Source: CAYTYZ01 sp964448465 | GTDB taxonomy: Bacteria > Patescibacteriota > Microgenomatia > UBA12405 | DNA length: 64,000 nucleotides | Assembly: GCA_964448465.1 (NCBI GenBank) | Contig: CAYUVY010000002.1 | Span: 1-64,000, forward strand | Reading direction: 5' to 3' | Shown: positions 16,637-26,280 of the stretch, one piece after another | Layout: each line of letters begins with the position of its first letter | How positions within the stretch are numbered: position 1 is the stretch's first letter | Position numbers and translations under genes: made by a program | The notes under the pieces: generated by a model | Told to the model about the DNA's origin: nothing | What the model saw: only the letters and a program-made list of their open reading frames with translations | The model's database searches: none

Positions 16637-17919
16637 CTAGTGCACGTAGTGGTTAATCTCCACATCCGCCTGCAACCAGCGTCTGCGCTTTTCCGTACTT
16701 GGTACATCATCCGGATATAATTTGGCCGACACCGTTCCTACTCTGGGAGAATATTTATTAATATACGTCATCACAAACCCCACTTCTTGGCAAGCTTTCA
16801 CCGTATTTTCAAATTGTTCTTTGGTTTCTCCACAAAAGCCAATAATAATATCTGTCGTAAAACNNNNNNNNNNNNNNNNNNNNNNNNNNNNNNNNNNNNN
16901 NNNNNNNNNNNNNNNNNNNNNNNNNNNNNNNNNNNNNNNNNNNNNNNNNNNNNNNNNNNNNNNTCAAATTGTTCTTTGGTTTCTCCACAAAAGCCAATAA
17001 TAATATCTGTCGTAAAACTAACCCCTTCCACTTTTGCTCTTATCTTTTTAATCAGATCCAAGTATTGGGCCACAGTGTAAGATCTTTTCATTTTCTTTAA
17101 AATCTCATCATCTCCCGATTGTAGAGGCAAATGGATTTTGCGATCTATATTTGGATACTTGGCAATTACTTCAATTAATTCTTCCGAAAAATCCCAGGGG
17201 TTGGAACTAACAAAAGATACTTTTTTTAATTTCTTTTGCGCCACTTTTTCCAAAAGTAGGGGAAACATGGTTGGAATTCTGGGCCGTCCTAGTTGTTTAA
17301 CTACCACAAACTCTTTTCCCTTGGCCACCAAATCCGAACCATAAGAATTTACATTCTGTCCAATTAACACCACTTCTTCAAACCCTTGGGCAATCAGTCT
17401 GTCTACTTCTGCCAAAATATCTTCCATCTTTCGCGACACTTCTCGTCCTCGCGCTGCTGGCACTATACAAAAGCTACAAAAATTATTACAACCCGTAGAA
17501 ATAGTCACCAGTCCAGCTTTCTTTTTGTCTCGTACCGGATCCAAGTCGTAACTAATTTTGGCAATAGGCAAAAACTCGTCCACTTGTGGAAAGCGTTTAT
17601 ACAAATCAGCTATTTTTTTAGCTCTCGTTTTCTTGTCTATCACGTGGTGGGCCACTCCCGGCAAACAGCCTGTGACTACAATCTTAATTTTCTTTTTCTT
17701 TTCTATGCGATAGATATCTATATTATTAATCAAGCCAAAGGCCCTATTTTCCGCGCTTTCTCGCACAATACAAGTATTTACCACCACGAGATCTGCCTTC
17801 TTCCAAGCCAAAACTTCTTTGTATCCCAAGTCTTGATAATAGGCTTTAACCCGCTCCGAATCTGACTGGTTTTGAGCGCAACCATAGGTCATAATAAAGA
17901 ATTTTTGAGGCAAAGACAT
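16637..17919 (-). CDS. miaB: tRNA methylthiotransferase MiaB, without TRAM domain
   Basis: This radical SAM enzyme adds the methylthio group to i6A37 of tRNA. The N-terminal UPF0004 domain has its three cluster Cys (TYGCAQNQSDS, NTCIVRESAE, VTGCLPG), and the radical SAM motif is STGCNNFCSFC, with GREVSRKMEDILAEVDRL and VVLIGQNVNSYGSDL. The gap at 16864-16963 is false: 55-bp copies flank it. Collapsing it gives 375 residues that continue past the gap to KYSPRVGTVSAKLYPDDVP and stop at 16637 with VEINHYVH. The usual 60-70 residue TRAM RNA-binding domain is absent. A TACAAT box ends 6 nt before the ATG. Confidence 0.88.
16809..17018. other. spurious gap with 55-bp duplicated flanks
   Basis: Bases 16809-16863 are repeated exactly at 16964-17018 around 100 N (16864-16963). 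Merging restores the miaB frame. Confidence 0.93.
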
Positions 17920-17925
17920 GGGTTT

Positions 17926-17934
17926 ATTGTAACA
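17926..17934 (-). promoter_or_regulatory. extended -10 promoter of miaB, leaderless
   Basis: On the minus strand TGTTACAAT ends 6 nt before the miaB ATG, so the predicted start is at the AUG. Confidence 0.6.
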
Positions 17935-18020
17935 TCTACGGTTATTTCAGTCTCCCTTCAATTGACATTAATCAAGTACAAGAGTAGATTATGGCATTAT
18001 TGATTTCTTAAATTTGCAAA

Positions 18021-18398
18021 ATGTCTAGAGTATCCGAAGTCCCCAAACCATTGGCGCCATCCATAGGCGGTTGTCCAAGTTGTGCAAAAAATCACGGATT
18101 TTGTCAAATGATAGGTAATGTTGAAAGATATATAGAGGCTTTGGAAGTCCCGCCTGAAGTTTGTGATGATAATGAGTTCCAAACTGCCGGAGAGTTAATG
18201 TGCAATGAAGTTCTTGGAACTCAAGAAGAAGCCCTTACTAGTCCCCAAACCTGTTCTATGTTTAATTATGCTCTAGCAATGGATACAGTTTCTCCAAGAA
18301 GAATGATCAGATTACAAGAGAATGGTTTGAGGTGTGCACAGATTGAACATGTTGTAGAAATACGTGATACTTTAGTCGCCCGTAGGCGTATACAATAA
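18021..18398 (+). CDS. hypothetical Cys-rich small protein
   Basis: I do not recognise this 125-residue protein. It has seven Cys, including a cluster GGCPSCAKNHGFC near the N-terminus (CxxC-x6-C) and a late Cys in GLRCAQIEHVVEIRDTL. The middle looks helical. The arrangement (early Cys knuckle, late single Cys before a helix) loosely resembles the minus-strand cassette at 44-46 kb, but no alignment is compelling. A possible promoter is TTGACA (17962-17967), 17 nt, TAGATT (17985-17990). Confidence 0.6.
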   Translation: MSRVSEVPKPLAPSIGGCPSCAKNHGFCQMIGNVERYIEALEVPPEVCDDNEFQTAGELMCNEVLGTQEEALTSPQTCSMFNYALAMDTVSPRRMIRLQENGLRCAQIEHVVEIRDTLVARRRIQ

Positions 18399-18437
18399 CA
18401 TCTTTACTTTTCCCAAAAAACCTGCCAAGATATTCCT

Positions 18438-19451
18438 ATGGATCCAGTAAATGAGTACGCAGAAATTGTCAAAAAATACACTCAATCTCAGGCTACTGAG
18501 CCAAAAGAACCAACAGATTCCGTCCTCGGTGCCATACATACCCCAACAGTAACTCCACCTGCCCCAACTCCAGCACCTCCCATGCCACCAATGCCCGAAC
18601 CCCAACTCCCACCTCATTCTCCAATGTCAGTTGAACCCAAACCTAATGTCTCCATCCAAATGGATCCACCTCTTCCTCCACCCATGCCTCATGCAACTTC
18701 TGGCAACTCTGCTATGGTCTCTTTTTTCAAGTTGACCACCTTCTTGTCTTTTATACTATTAGTTATAGTTTGTACCAAATTAGTCCTCAATTTCCAAACC
18801 CTTTCCAAGCCAGTCTATACCACCCCCACCCCTAGTGTCTCCATGCCTACCCCCACTACCCCTAGCGTAGGTTCTTGCATTCTAAACGACCAAACTTATG
18901 CCCTGGGTCAAACTTTTCCAGCCCAAGATGGCTGTAACACTTGTACCTGTGCCACCAACGATAATATAGTTTGTACTCAAAAAGCCTGCATTTCTACCTC
19001 TCCAGCCAAAACCACTACCAAGCCCACTTCCACTACGGATAAGACTTTTACTAGTAAAACATTTGGCTTTAAATTTAATTATCCAAATTTTTGGATAGAA
19101 AATAGTCGAAGTAAAAATTCATACGTATTCGCTCCATATGATTTATCTGAAGAAAGATTTAAAACTGACCCCAACCCCTGTTCCGAGGGTTCCTGCATAC
19201 TTATGTACATGACCATATTACCCAATACTGACCTTGATAAAATTAAGCTAGATTTTGCCAAGGATAGTGGTTATACCGACATAAAAGAAGTTACTGTTGG
19301 TGGTAAGAAACTACTATATTCTAAATATGTAGGAATGGGCAGTAGTGATGTCTACATGTATCCACAAGGTAAAAATGTTCTAAACTTTATGTTCACACAA
19401 GGCAAATTTCAATCAACAGTATTTGACAGTATCATCGGTTCCATCAAGTAA
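18438..19451 (+). CDS. anchored surface protein with VWC/pacifastin-like Cys module and PsbP-like domain
   Basis: The 337-residue protein has a cytoplasmic Pro-rich region (about 30-85), one membrane span (about 93-118) and a Thr/Pro/Ser linker. A small Cys module follows (about 148-186): a Cys in GSCILNDQTY, then GCNTCTC and VCTQKAC. The spacing CNTCTC...CT...C is that of von Willebrand type C and pacifastin modules, which are mostly known from eukaryotes. After a second Thr-rich linker comes a domain starting KTFGFKFNYPNFW, the pattern of PsbP-like domains, also in the gene at 49987. The role is unknown; binding to proteins or other cells is a guess. Confidence 0.65.
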   Translation: MDPVNEYAEIVKKYTQSQATEPKEPTDSVLGAIHTPTVTPPAPTPAPPMPPMPEPQLPPHSPMSVEPKPNVSIQMDPPLPPPMPHATSGNSAMVSFFKLTTFLSFILLVIVCTKLVLNFQTLSKPVYTTPTPSVSMPTPTTPSVGSCILNDQTYALGQTFPAQDGCNTCTCATNDNIVCTQKACISTSPAKTTTKPTSTTDKTFTSKTFGFKFNYPNFWIENSRSKNSYVFAPYDLSEERFKTDPNPCSEGSCILMYMTILPNTDLDKIKLDFAKDSGYTDIKEVTVGGKKLLYSKYVGMGSSDVYMYPQGKNVLNFMFTQGKFQSTVFDSIIGSIK

Positions 19452-19454
19452 TTA

Positions 19455-19664
19455 ATTTATCCCCTTGCGAGCTGGACCAATAGCCGATATAATAGCAAAC
19501 ATTCGGCGCNNNNNNNNNNNNNNNNNNNNNNNNNNNNNNNNNNNNNNNNNNNNNNNNNNNNNNNNNNNNNNNNNNNNNNNNNNNNNNNNNNNNNNNNNNN
19601 NNNNNNNNNATTTATCCCCTTGCGAGCTGGACCAATAGCCGATATAATAGCAAACATTCGGCGC
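19455..19664. other. spurious gap with 55-bp duplicated flanks
   Basis: Bases 19455-19509 recur exactly at 19610-19664 around 100 N (19510-19609). The rpoB promoter therefore appears twice but exists once. Confidence 0.93.
19620..19648 (+). promoter_or_regulatory. rpoB promoter
   Basis: TTGCGA (19620-19625), 17-nt spacer, TATAAT (19643-19648). The predicted start near 19655 gives an 18-nt leader to ATG 19673 or 54 nt to ATG 19709. Confidence 0.75.
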
Positions 19665-19708
19665 GGGCCTGTATGCGCCTTTTTAGTTGTTTGACCAAAC
19701 CATCACTA

Positions 19709-22700
19709 ATGAGTGCGCCCAAAAAACGAACCAACTGGGGTAAAGATTACCCCGAACTTCCCAAGTTAAATTTAATTCAAATCCAACAAGACTCCTGGAA
19801 CAGCTTTCTCCAAAAAGATCTTCAAGAAACCATCAAAGCTATCTCTCCCATCTCCGACTACACTGGTAGTAACTGGGAATTGCATCTTGGCCAACTGACC
19901 TACGATCTACCCAACACCACCCCTAGTATTGCCAAGCGCAAAGGCATGCACTATTCTGTTCCTGTCAAAATTAACGTTAAACTAGTCAACAAACGTACCG
20001 GCGCCACCTCCGAAGAAAATGTCTTTTTCTTAAATCTCCCCACCATGACTCCCGAGGGTACTTTTGTTATCAGTGGTATCGAGCGCGGCGTGATCAATCA
20101 ATTAGTTCGCTCTCCTGGAGTTTATTTTACTTCCGAAATTGATCACTCTACTGGCAAACAACTCTACAATGCTGAAATCCGTCCCCATAAGGGTTCTTGG
20201 CTGGAATTCTTTATTGGTAAAAAGGGTGTTATTTTTGCCCGTATTGACCGCAAAAAGAAAGTTCCAGCCACCGTCATCCTTCGTGCCGCTTGCGACATGA
20301 ACGACAAGACTCTAGCCTACGAATTTAGTGATTTTATCAATGCAACTATCGCTGCCGATCCTACCAAAACCCAAGCTGAAGCCTACATGGAGTTTTATAA
20401 AAAACTAAGACCAGGCGAACCCGTAATTTTAGAAACTGCTCAAAAGTTTTTCCACGATCGTTTCTTTGATCTTCGTACCTACGAAATTGGCATGGTTGGC
20501 CGCTACAAACTAAATAAAAAATTTGGTTTCACTTTTTCTGACACCGACAAAGCCAACTGGATTCTCCACAAAGAAGATTTAATTGCCACCATCAAATACT
20601 TAATTCAACTGCAAAAAGGTGAAGTCAAAAGATTAGACGACATCGACAGTCTTGCCAATCGCCGCTTGCGCTCTGTGGGCGAAATCGTCGCCCAAATTGC
20701 CATCCGTCCAGCTCTACTTAAATTCGAACGCATGATTAAAGAGAGAATGAGTTTGACTAGTACCAAGGATAAGGTCAATCCTTCTCAATTAATTAATCCT
20801 CAACCTCTCATTTCTGCTTTAAATACTTTCTTTAAACAAAATCAACTAAGTAACATTTTGGACCAGACCAATCCTTTGGCCGAATTGGAGTTACTCCGCC
20901 GCGTGACTGTGGTTGGAACCGGTGGATTGTCCAGGGAACGTGCCAGCTACTCTATCCGCGACGTACACAGTTCTCAATACTCCAAAATTTGTACAGTTAG
21001 ATCCCCAGAAGGTCCCAATATCGGTTTGGTCACCTATTTGGCTCTCTATTCCCGTGTCAACAAATACGGCTTTATAGAAGCGCCTTACAGAGCATTAATC
21101 AAGGCTGGTAACAAATACAAAATTGATACTAAAACTGTTTACTTAAGTGCCGACGACGAATTTGACGTTCGCACCACCCATTTGGGTGTCAAAATGGACA
21201 AAGACGGTAATGTCGTTCAAGAATGGGTTCCAGTCCGCTATCAAGGTGACTTTGGCGAAGCTCCTATTGCTGAAGTTCAATATATCGACATGGTTCCCCG
21301 CCAAATTCTCGGAACTTCTGCTTCTTTAATTCCTTTTGTGGATCACGATGATGCTACCCGCGCCCTGATGGGTTCGCACATGCAATGTCAAGCAGTCCCC
21401 TTAATTAATCCCGAAAAACCAATTGTAGCCACTGGTATGGAAGCCAGTATTGCCCAAGCTTTAAACCGCGTAGTTATGGCCAATCGTGCCGGTACTGTAC
21501 TTCATGTGGATGCTTCCAAAGTGGTTATTAAACTAGACGAGAAAGTTAACCCCAAGCTAATTGACTCCGAAACTGAAATTTCCAAAGATGGCACTACCGA
21601 GACCTATCCTGTGATTAAATATTCCCGAACCCAACCCAACGGTACTTGCTACAACCAACACGTGGTTGCTAACCTTGGTCAAAAAGTCAAAAAAGGCGAC
21701 TTACTAATTGATGGTCCAGCTACTCAAGACGGTGAACTTTCTATTGGTAAAAATATTCTAGTGGCTTATTCCTCTATCGATGGTCTAGGTTTTGAAGACT
21801 CCTTTTTGGTTTCCGACCGTGTAGTCAAAGAAGATGTCTTTACTTCTATTCATATTTACGAATACGAAGCTGATGTCGTTGACACCAAACTCGGACCAGA
21901 AGAGTTAACTCGCGACATTCCCGGCGTTCCCGAAGAGCAACTCAGTAAACTTACCGAAGACGGTATTGTTATGATTGGTGCCACTGTCGGACCAAACGAT
22001 ATTCTCGTAGGCAAAGTCGAACCTCGTGGTGAAAAAGAATTAACTGCCGAAGAAAGATTACTCCGAGCCATTTTTGGTGAAAAAGCTCGCGAAGTTAAAG
22101 ACACCAGTTTACGCGTACCCAACGGTGAATATGGCGTGGTCATCAAAGTTGATATTTTAGCCAAAGAAGAAGACGACGAACTGGATCCAGGTGTCAACAA
22201 AGTTGTTAAAGTTTATGTGGCCCAAATCCGCCGTCTCCAAGAAGGGGACAAGGTTGCCGGACATCATGGTAACAAAGGTGTCGTGGCCCGCGTCATGCCC
22301 GCCTACGACATGCCTCATCTAGCCGATGGTACTCCAGTTGATCTAGTCATCAATCCAATTTCGGTTATTTCTCGTATGAACCTTGGTCAACTTTTGGAAA
22401 CCATGTTAGGTGTTGCCGGCTTTAAGCTGGGCAAATCCTACACCGTTCCCGCCTTTGAAAAATTCTCCGAAAAGCAAATTAGTGATGAACTCAAAGAAGC
22501 TGGCTGGGACGAAAGTGGTAAAGTTGATCTTTACGATGGAAGAACAGGCAAAAAATACGATCAAAAAGTCATCGTTGGTGTCAGCTATATCTTAAAACTA
22601 ATCCATATGGTCGACGACAAAGTTCATGCTCGTTCTACCGGACCTTACTCCTTAGTTACTCAACAGCCTCTAGGTGGAAAAGCCCGTATGGGTGGACAAC

Positions 22701-23029
22701 GCCTTGGAGAAATGGAAGTTTGGGCTCTTGAAGCTCACCGCGCCGCTCATACTCTGCAAGAAATGTTGACCATCAAATCTGATGACATCGAAGGACGCTC
22801 TCAAGCCTTCCAATCTATCATCAAAGGTCTGCCAATTCCCGAGCCGGCCATTCCAGAGTCCTTTAAAGTCTTAACCAAAGAGTTAGCAGGTCTTGGCCTG
22901 GAAGTTGTTCCAGTTGGCACCGGTACTCAACCCGATCCAACCGCTACCCCAGCCGCCGCCGCTGCTACAGATGACTCTACTTATAATCCAATTACAAACC
23001 CAAATCCCAAGGAGGAAGCAAATGCATAA
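19709..23029 (+). CDS. rpoB: RNA polymerase beta subunit
   Basis: The protein is about 1106 residues and complete: PEGPNIGLV, the KxxxGDK/GHHGNKGV active-site region and GGKARMGGQRLGEMEVWALEAHRAAHTLQEMLT are all present. The start at 19709 (MSAPKKRTNWG) fits the usual N-terminus better than the in-frame ATG at 19673, which would add 12 unconserved residues. The rifamycin pocket (about 20847-20935) differs from E. coli at Q513 (Asn), S522 (Ala), H526 (Leu), S531 (Thr) and L533 (Val), so it may be naturally resistant. The C-terminus has a low-complexity Pro/Ala/Thr tail that overlaps the rpoC start by 8 nt. Confidence 0.96.
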   Translation: MSAPKKRTNWGKDYPELPKLNLIQIQQDSWNSFLQKDLQETIKAISPISDYTGSNWELHLGQLTYDLPNTTPSIAKRKGMHYSVPVKINVKLVNKRTGATSEENVFFLNLPTMTPEGTFVISGIERGVINQLVRSPGVYFTSEIDHSTGKQLYNAEIRPHKGSWLEFFIGKKGVIFARIDRKKKVPATVILRAACDMNDKTLAYEFSDFINATIAADPTKTQAEAYMEFYKKLRPGEPVILETAQKFFHDRFFDLRTYEIGMVGRYKLNKKFGFTFSDTDKANWILHKEDLIATIKYLIQLQKGEVKRLDDIDSLANRRLRSVGEIVAQIAIRPALLKFERMIKERMSLTSTKDKVNPSQLINPQPLISALNTFFKQNQLSNILDQTNPLAELELLRRVTVVGTGGLSRERASYSIRDVHSSQYSKICTVRSPEGPNIGLVTYLALYSRVNKYGFIEAPYRALIKAGNKYKIDTKTVYLSADDEFDVRTTHLGVKMDKDGNVVQEWVPVRYQGDFGEAPIAEVQYIDMVPRQILGTSASLIPFVDHDDATRALMGSHMQCQAVPLINPEKPIVATGMEASIAQALNRVVMANRAGTVLHVDASKVVIKLDEKVNPKLIDSETEISKDGTTETYPVIKYSRTQPNGTCYNQHVVANLGQKVKKGDLLIDGPATQDGELSIGKNILVAYSSIDGLGFEDSFLVSDRVVKEDVFTSIHIYEYEADVVDTKLGPEELTRDIPGVPEEQLSKLTEDGIVMIGATVGPNDILVGKVEPRGEKELTAEERLLRAIFGEKAREVKDTSLRVPNGEYGVVIKVDILAKEEDDELDPGVNKVVKVYVAQIRRLQEGDKVAGHHGNKGVVARVMPAYDMPHLADGTPVDLVINPISVISRMNLGQLLETMLGVAGFKLGKSYTVPAFEKFSEKQISDELKEAGWDESGKVDLYDGRTGKKYDQKVIVGVSYILKLIHMVDDKVHARSTGPYSLVTQQPLGGKARMGGQRLGEMEVWALEAHRAAHTLQEMLTIKSDDIEGRSQAFQSIIKGLPIPEPAIPESFKVLTKELAGLGLEVVPVGTGTQPDPTATPAAAAATDDSTYNPITNPNPKEEANA

Positions 23030-26000
23030 TTTCAAAAGCCTAACCAATTTTTCGGGATTGCAAATCAAACTTGCTTCCCCCCAAACAATCTTAGACTGGT
23101 CCCACGGTGAAGTCACCAAACCAGAAACCATCAACTATCGTAGCTGGAGACCAGAAAAAGATGGTTTATTCTGCGAAAAGATCTTTGGACCAGTTAAAGA
23201 CTACGAATGTTACTGTGGTAAATACAAAAAGATCCGATTCAAAGGCATTATTTGTGACAAGTGTGGTGTGGAAGTTACCACCTCCAAAGTCCGCCGCGAG
23301 CGCATGGGTCATATTGCCTTGGCCGCTCCCGTCGTCCACTTGTGGTTCCTCAAAAACAGTCCAGGTCCTATTAGTTTGATCCTAGACATTCCTCAACGTG
23401 AACTAGAATCTGTGGTTTATTTTTCTAAATATTTAGTTACCGATATTGATCCTGACAAACGTAAAGAAGCTTTGGCAAATTTAGCTGAAAATTCTAAACT
23501 CAAACAAGAAACCATCAATACCGATACCGAACAAGCAGTAGAACAAAAAGTTAAGCAAGTTGAAACTGACAAAAAAGAATTAAGTAAAAAACTAAAAAAT
23601 CCAGAGCAATTAATAATTGCCCAAAAAGAAATGGATGTTCGTTTAAAGCAAGACATTCAAAAACTTGAAAACAAAGCTGCTGCGGAAAAAAGTAAAATTG
23701 AAAACCTAATCAATTATTTGGAAGACACCGTCAAAGGATTGGAAGTTCTTTCTGTCTTAAACGACGAAGAAATGTTCTATCTCGATGAATTTAAAGCTGA
23801 CCTCTTCTTTCAAGCTGACATGGGCGCCAGTGCTCTACTTAAAGTCTTAAAGAGAGTTGACATGGACAAGTCTATTGAAGCTCTCAAAAAGCAACTGGAC
23901 AAAACTACCAGCAAGCTTAAAAAGCGTAAACTACTTTCCAAAATCAGAATCCTCAAGGGTATGCAACAAAACGAGATTTTNNNNNNNNNNNNNNNNNNNN
24001 NNNNNNNNNNNNNNNNNNNNNNNNNNNNNNNNNNNNNNNNNNNNNNNNNNNNNNNNNNNNNNNNNNNNNNNNNNNNNNNNTCCGACATGCTTAAGGGTAA
24101 AAAAGGACGCTTCCGACGTAACTTGTTGGGTAAACGTGTCGATTACTCTGGTCGCTCTGCTATCGTCGTCGGTCCAGAATTAAAACTCGGTCAAGTTGGT
24201 CTTCCCAAAGAAATTGCCATGGAGATCTACCGACCATTCTTGTTGCGAGAACTGATGACTTCGCTTTTGGCTCCCAATATCCGTAGTGCCAAAGCTATGA
24301 TTGATCAAAAAACCAAAGAGGTTTATGACATGTTGGACAAGGTCACCAAAGATAGTTATGTCTTGCTAAACCGCGCACCAACCTTACACAAACTTTCTAT
24401 TTTGGCTTTCAAACCAAAACTAGTCGATGGTCTGGCCATCCGCCTTCATCCTTGTGTCTGTGCCGGCTTTAATGCCGACTTTGACGGAGATCAAATGGGT
24501 GTGCATTTGCCTCTTTCGGCCGAATCTCTCAAAGAAGCTCGTCAAAAAATGATGCCTTCTCGTAATTTACTCAAACCATCTGATGGTTCACCATCCAATT
24601 ATCCAACTCAAGAAATGGCTGTCGGTTGTTATTACATTACTTCTGTTCGCGAGCAAGATTTAGACAAAGAAAAAGCAGAATCTATGCAAGATTTGCCCAT
24701 CTTTGGCAACAAATCTGAAGCTATTTTAGCCTATCAATCGGAAAAAATTGAACTACGTGAACTAATCGTTCTGTATCACCAAGGTAAGGCTATTAAGACC
24801 ACTTGTGGACGTATTTTGTTCAACAACATCTTACCCAAGAGTTTTGATTTCTTAAACGAACCTATGGCTGGTGCCATGAGTTTGAAAAACTTAATTACCC
24901 GAACCTTGGAAACCGATGGTCGTCTAGAAACCGTTCGTCTAATTGATGCCCTCAAAGACATTGGCTTCAAATCCTTTACCCTTTCCGGCGTATCCATCAA
25001 TCTTATTGACTGTGGATATTTAGTTGAAAAAGATTCTATTATTAAGTCCGCCGAGGCCAAGGTTCAAGAATATGAAGATGCCTTTTCTCAAGGTTTAATT
25101 AGTAATGAAGAACGAAAGCGTAACCAGCAAAGAATCTGGGAAGAAGTTACCGAAGAAATTGCCGTCAAAACTTGGGCACTATTAACTCCTGACTCTCCAA
25201 TTAGAATTATTGCTGCTGCTGGTATCAAGCGTGCTTCTAAAGATCAAATTAAACAATTATCTGGTATGCGTGGACTTATGGTCGACCCAACCGGAAAAGT
25301 TGTGCCTCTACCTACTAAGTCTAATTTGCGCGAAGGACTATCTTCCTTTGAATACGTCACCGGATCTCGTGGATCTCGTAAAGGTCTGGCAGACACTGCC
25401 TTGCGTACCGCTGATGCTGGTTATCTAACTCGTCGTTTAGTCGATGCCACCCATCACGCCATTATTCGCGAAGAAGATTGTCATACAACCAGATCTTTCT
25501 TGGTCGAACGAAAGGAAAAAGGTCGCGAAAGATATTTTGCTCGTCGCATTATTGGACGCTACTTATCTACCGATGTTCTCAATCCCAAAGATAACAAAGT
25601 TATGGTCCACAAGGGGACTCTGCTCGACGACGGTCTTGCAGATCTTATCGACAAAAGTGATGTTCAGTCTGTCGAAGTACGCTCGCCTTTAACTTGTAAC
25701 ACTCGCTATGGCTTCTGCGCCAAGTGTTATGGTTGGGATCTCTCTACTCGTAAATTAGTTAGATTAGGCGTTCCAGTTGGAGTTATNNNNNNNNNNNNNN
25801 NNNNNNNNNNNNNNNNNNNNNNNNNNNNNNNNNNNNNNNNNNNNNNNNNNNNNNNNNNNNNNNNNNNNNNNNNNNNNNNNNNNNNNCAAGGTGTCTACGA
25901 ATCTCAGGGTATTGCCATCCACGACAAACACTTCGAAGTCTTAGTCAACGAAATGAGTAACAAAGTTAAAGTCGACGATCCAGGTGACACCCTTTTCACC

Positions 26001-26279
26001 TACGGCCAAGTCTTACCTCTTTCTTATTTCCAAACCGAAAACGACAAGATCAAAGCTACCGGTGGCAAGCCAGCCAAAGGCAAGAAAGTCTTACTCGGTT
26101 TAATCCAATCTTCTTTGACCACCGCTTCTTGGTTATCTGCCGCATCTTTCCAGCAAACTACCTCTACTTTAACCGAGGCATCCTTGCTTGGCTTAGTCGA
26201 CAACTTGATCGGTCTAAAAGAAAATGTTATTATCGGACGTCTGATTCCTGTATCTCGCAATCAGAAAGTAAACGCCTAA
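23022..26279 (+). CDS. rpoC: RNA polymerase beta' subunit, interrupted by two gaps
   Basis: The start ATG at 23022 (MHNFKSLTNFSGLQIKLASP) follows the Shine-Dalgarno GGAGG at 23011-23015, one of the few clear ones in the window. The N-terminal zinc site (CYCGKYKKIRFKGIICDKCG), the catalytic NADFDGDQMGVH (about 24470) and the second zinc site (CNTRYGFCAKC) are intact. A Lys/Glu-rich coiled-coil insertion lies at about 150-240. The gap at 23981-24080 removes about 85 residues judging from the family, and that at 25787-25886 removes the [21 protein letters not shown] region and part of the jaw. The frame is kept across both, but the lengths are placeholders. Confidence 0.95.
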   Translation: MHNFKSLTNFSGLQIKLASPQTILDWSHGEVTKPETINYRSWRPEKDGLFCEKIFGPVKDYECYCGKYKKIRFKGIICDKCGVEVTTSKVRRERMGHIALAAPVVHLWFLKNSPGPISLILDIPQRELESVVYFSKYLVTDIDPDKRKEALANLAENSKLKQETINTDTEQAVEQKVKQVETDKKELSKKLKNPEQLIIAQKEMDVRLKQDIQKLENKAAAEKSKIENLINYLEDTVKGLEVLSVLNDEEMFYLDEFKADLFFQADMGASALLKVLKRVDMDKSIEALKKQLDKTTSKLKKRKLLSKIRILKGMQQNEIXXXXXXXXXXXXXXXXXXXXXXXXXXXXXXXXXXSDMLKGKKGRFRRNLLGKRVDYSGRSAIVVGPELKLGQVGLPKEIAMEIYRPFLLRELMTSLLAPNIRSAKAMIDQKTKEVYDMLDKVTKDSYVLLNRAPTLHKLSILAFKPKLVDGLAIRLHPCVCAGFNADFDGDQMGVHLPLSAESLKEARQKMMPSRNLLKPSDGSPSNYPTQEMAVGCYYITSVREQDLDKEKAESMQDLPIFGNKSEAILAYQSEKIELRELIVLYHQGKAIKTTCGRILFNNILPKSFDFLNEPMAGAMSLKNLITRTLETDGRLETVRLIDALKDIGFKSFTLSGVSINLIDCGYLVEKDSIIKSAEAKVQEYEDAFSQGLISNEERKRNQQRIWEEVTEEIAVKTWALLTPDSPIRIIAAAGIKRASKDQIKQLSGMRGLMVDPTGKVVPLPTKSNLREGLSSFEYVTGSRGSRKGLADTALRTADAGYLTRRLVDATHHAIIREEDCHTTRSFLVERKEKGRERYFARRIIGRYLSTDVLNPKDNKVMVHKGTLLDDGLADLIDKSDVQSVEVRSPLTCNTRYGFCAKCYGWDLSTRKLVRLGVPVGVXXXXXXXXXXXXXXXXXXXXXXXXXXXXXXXXXXQGVYESQGIAIHDKHFEVLVNEMSNKVKVDDPGDTLFTYGQVLPLSYFQTENDKIKATGGKPAKGKKVLLGLIQSSLTTASWLSAASFQQTTSTLTEASLLGLVDNLIGLKENVIIGRLIPVSRNQKVNA
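23981..24080. other. assembly gap inside rpoC (true missing sequence)
   Basis: 100 N without duplicated flanks. Family comparison suggests roughly 250 bp are missing between ILKGMQQNEI and SDMLKGKKGRFRRN. Confidence 0.85.
25787..25886. other. assembly gap inside rpoC (true missing sequence)
   Basis: 100 N without duplicated flanks. The strictly conserved [16 protein letters not shown] block should lie here, so the real missing stretch is longer than 100 bp. Confidence 0.85.
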
Positions 26280-26280
26280 C

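Noticed and set aside
16722..17080. Plus-strand frames and a shifted end of miaB around the gap
   Set aside because: They come from the 55-bp duplication plus N; after merging, one continuous miaB frame remains.
19455..19664. Two copies of the rpoB promoter as possible tandem promoters
   Set aside because: The copies are the two sides of a spurious gap and share the 55-bp length of the other artefacts.
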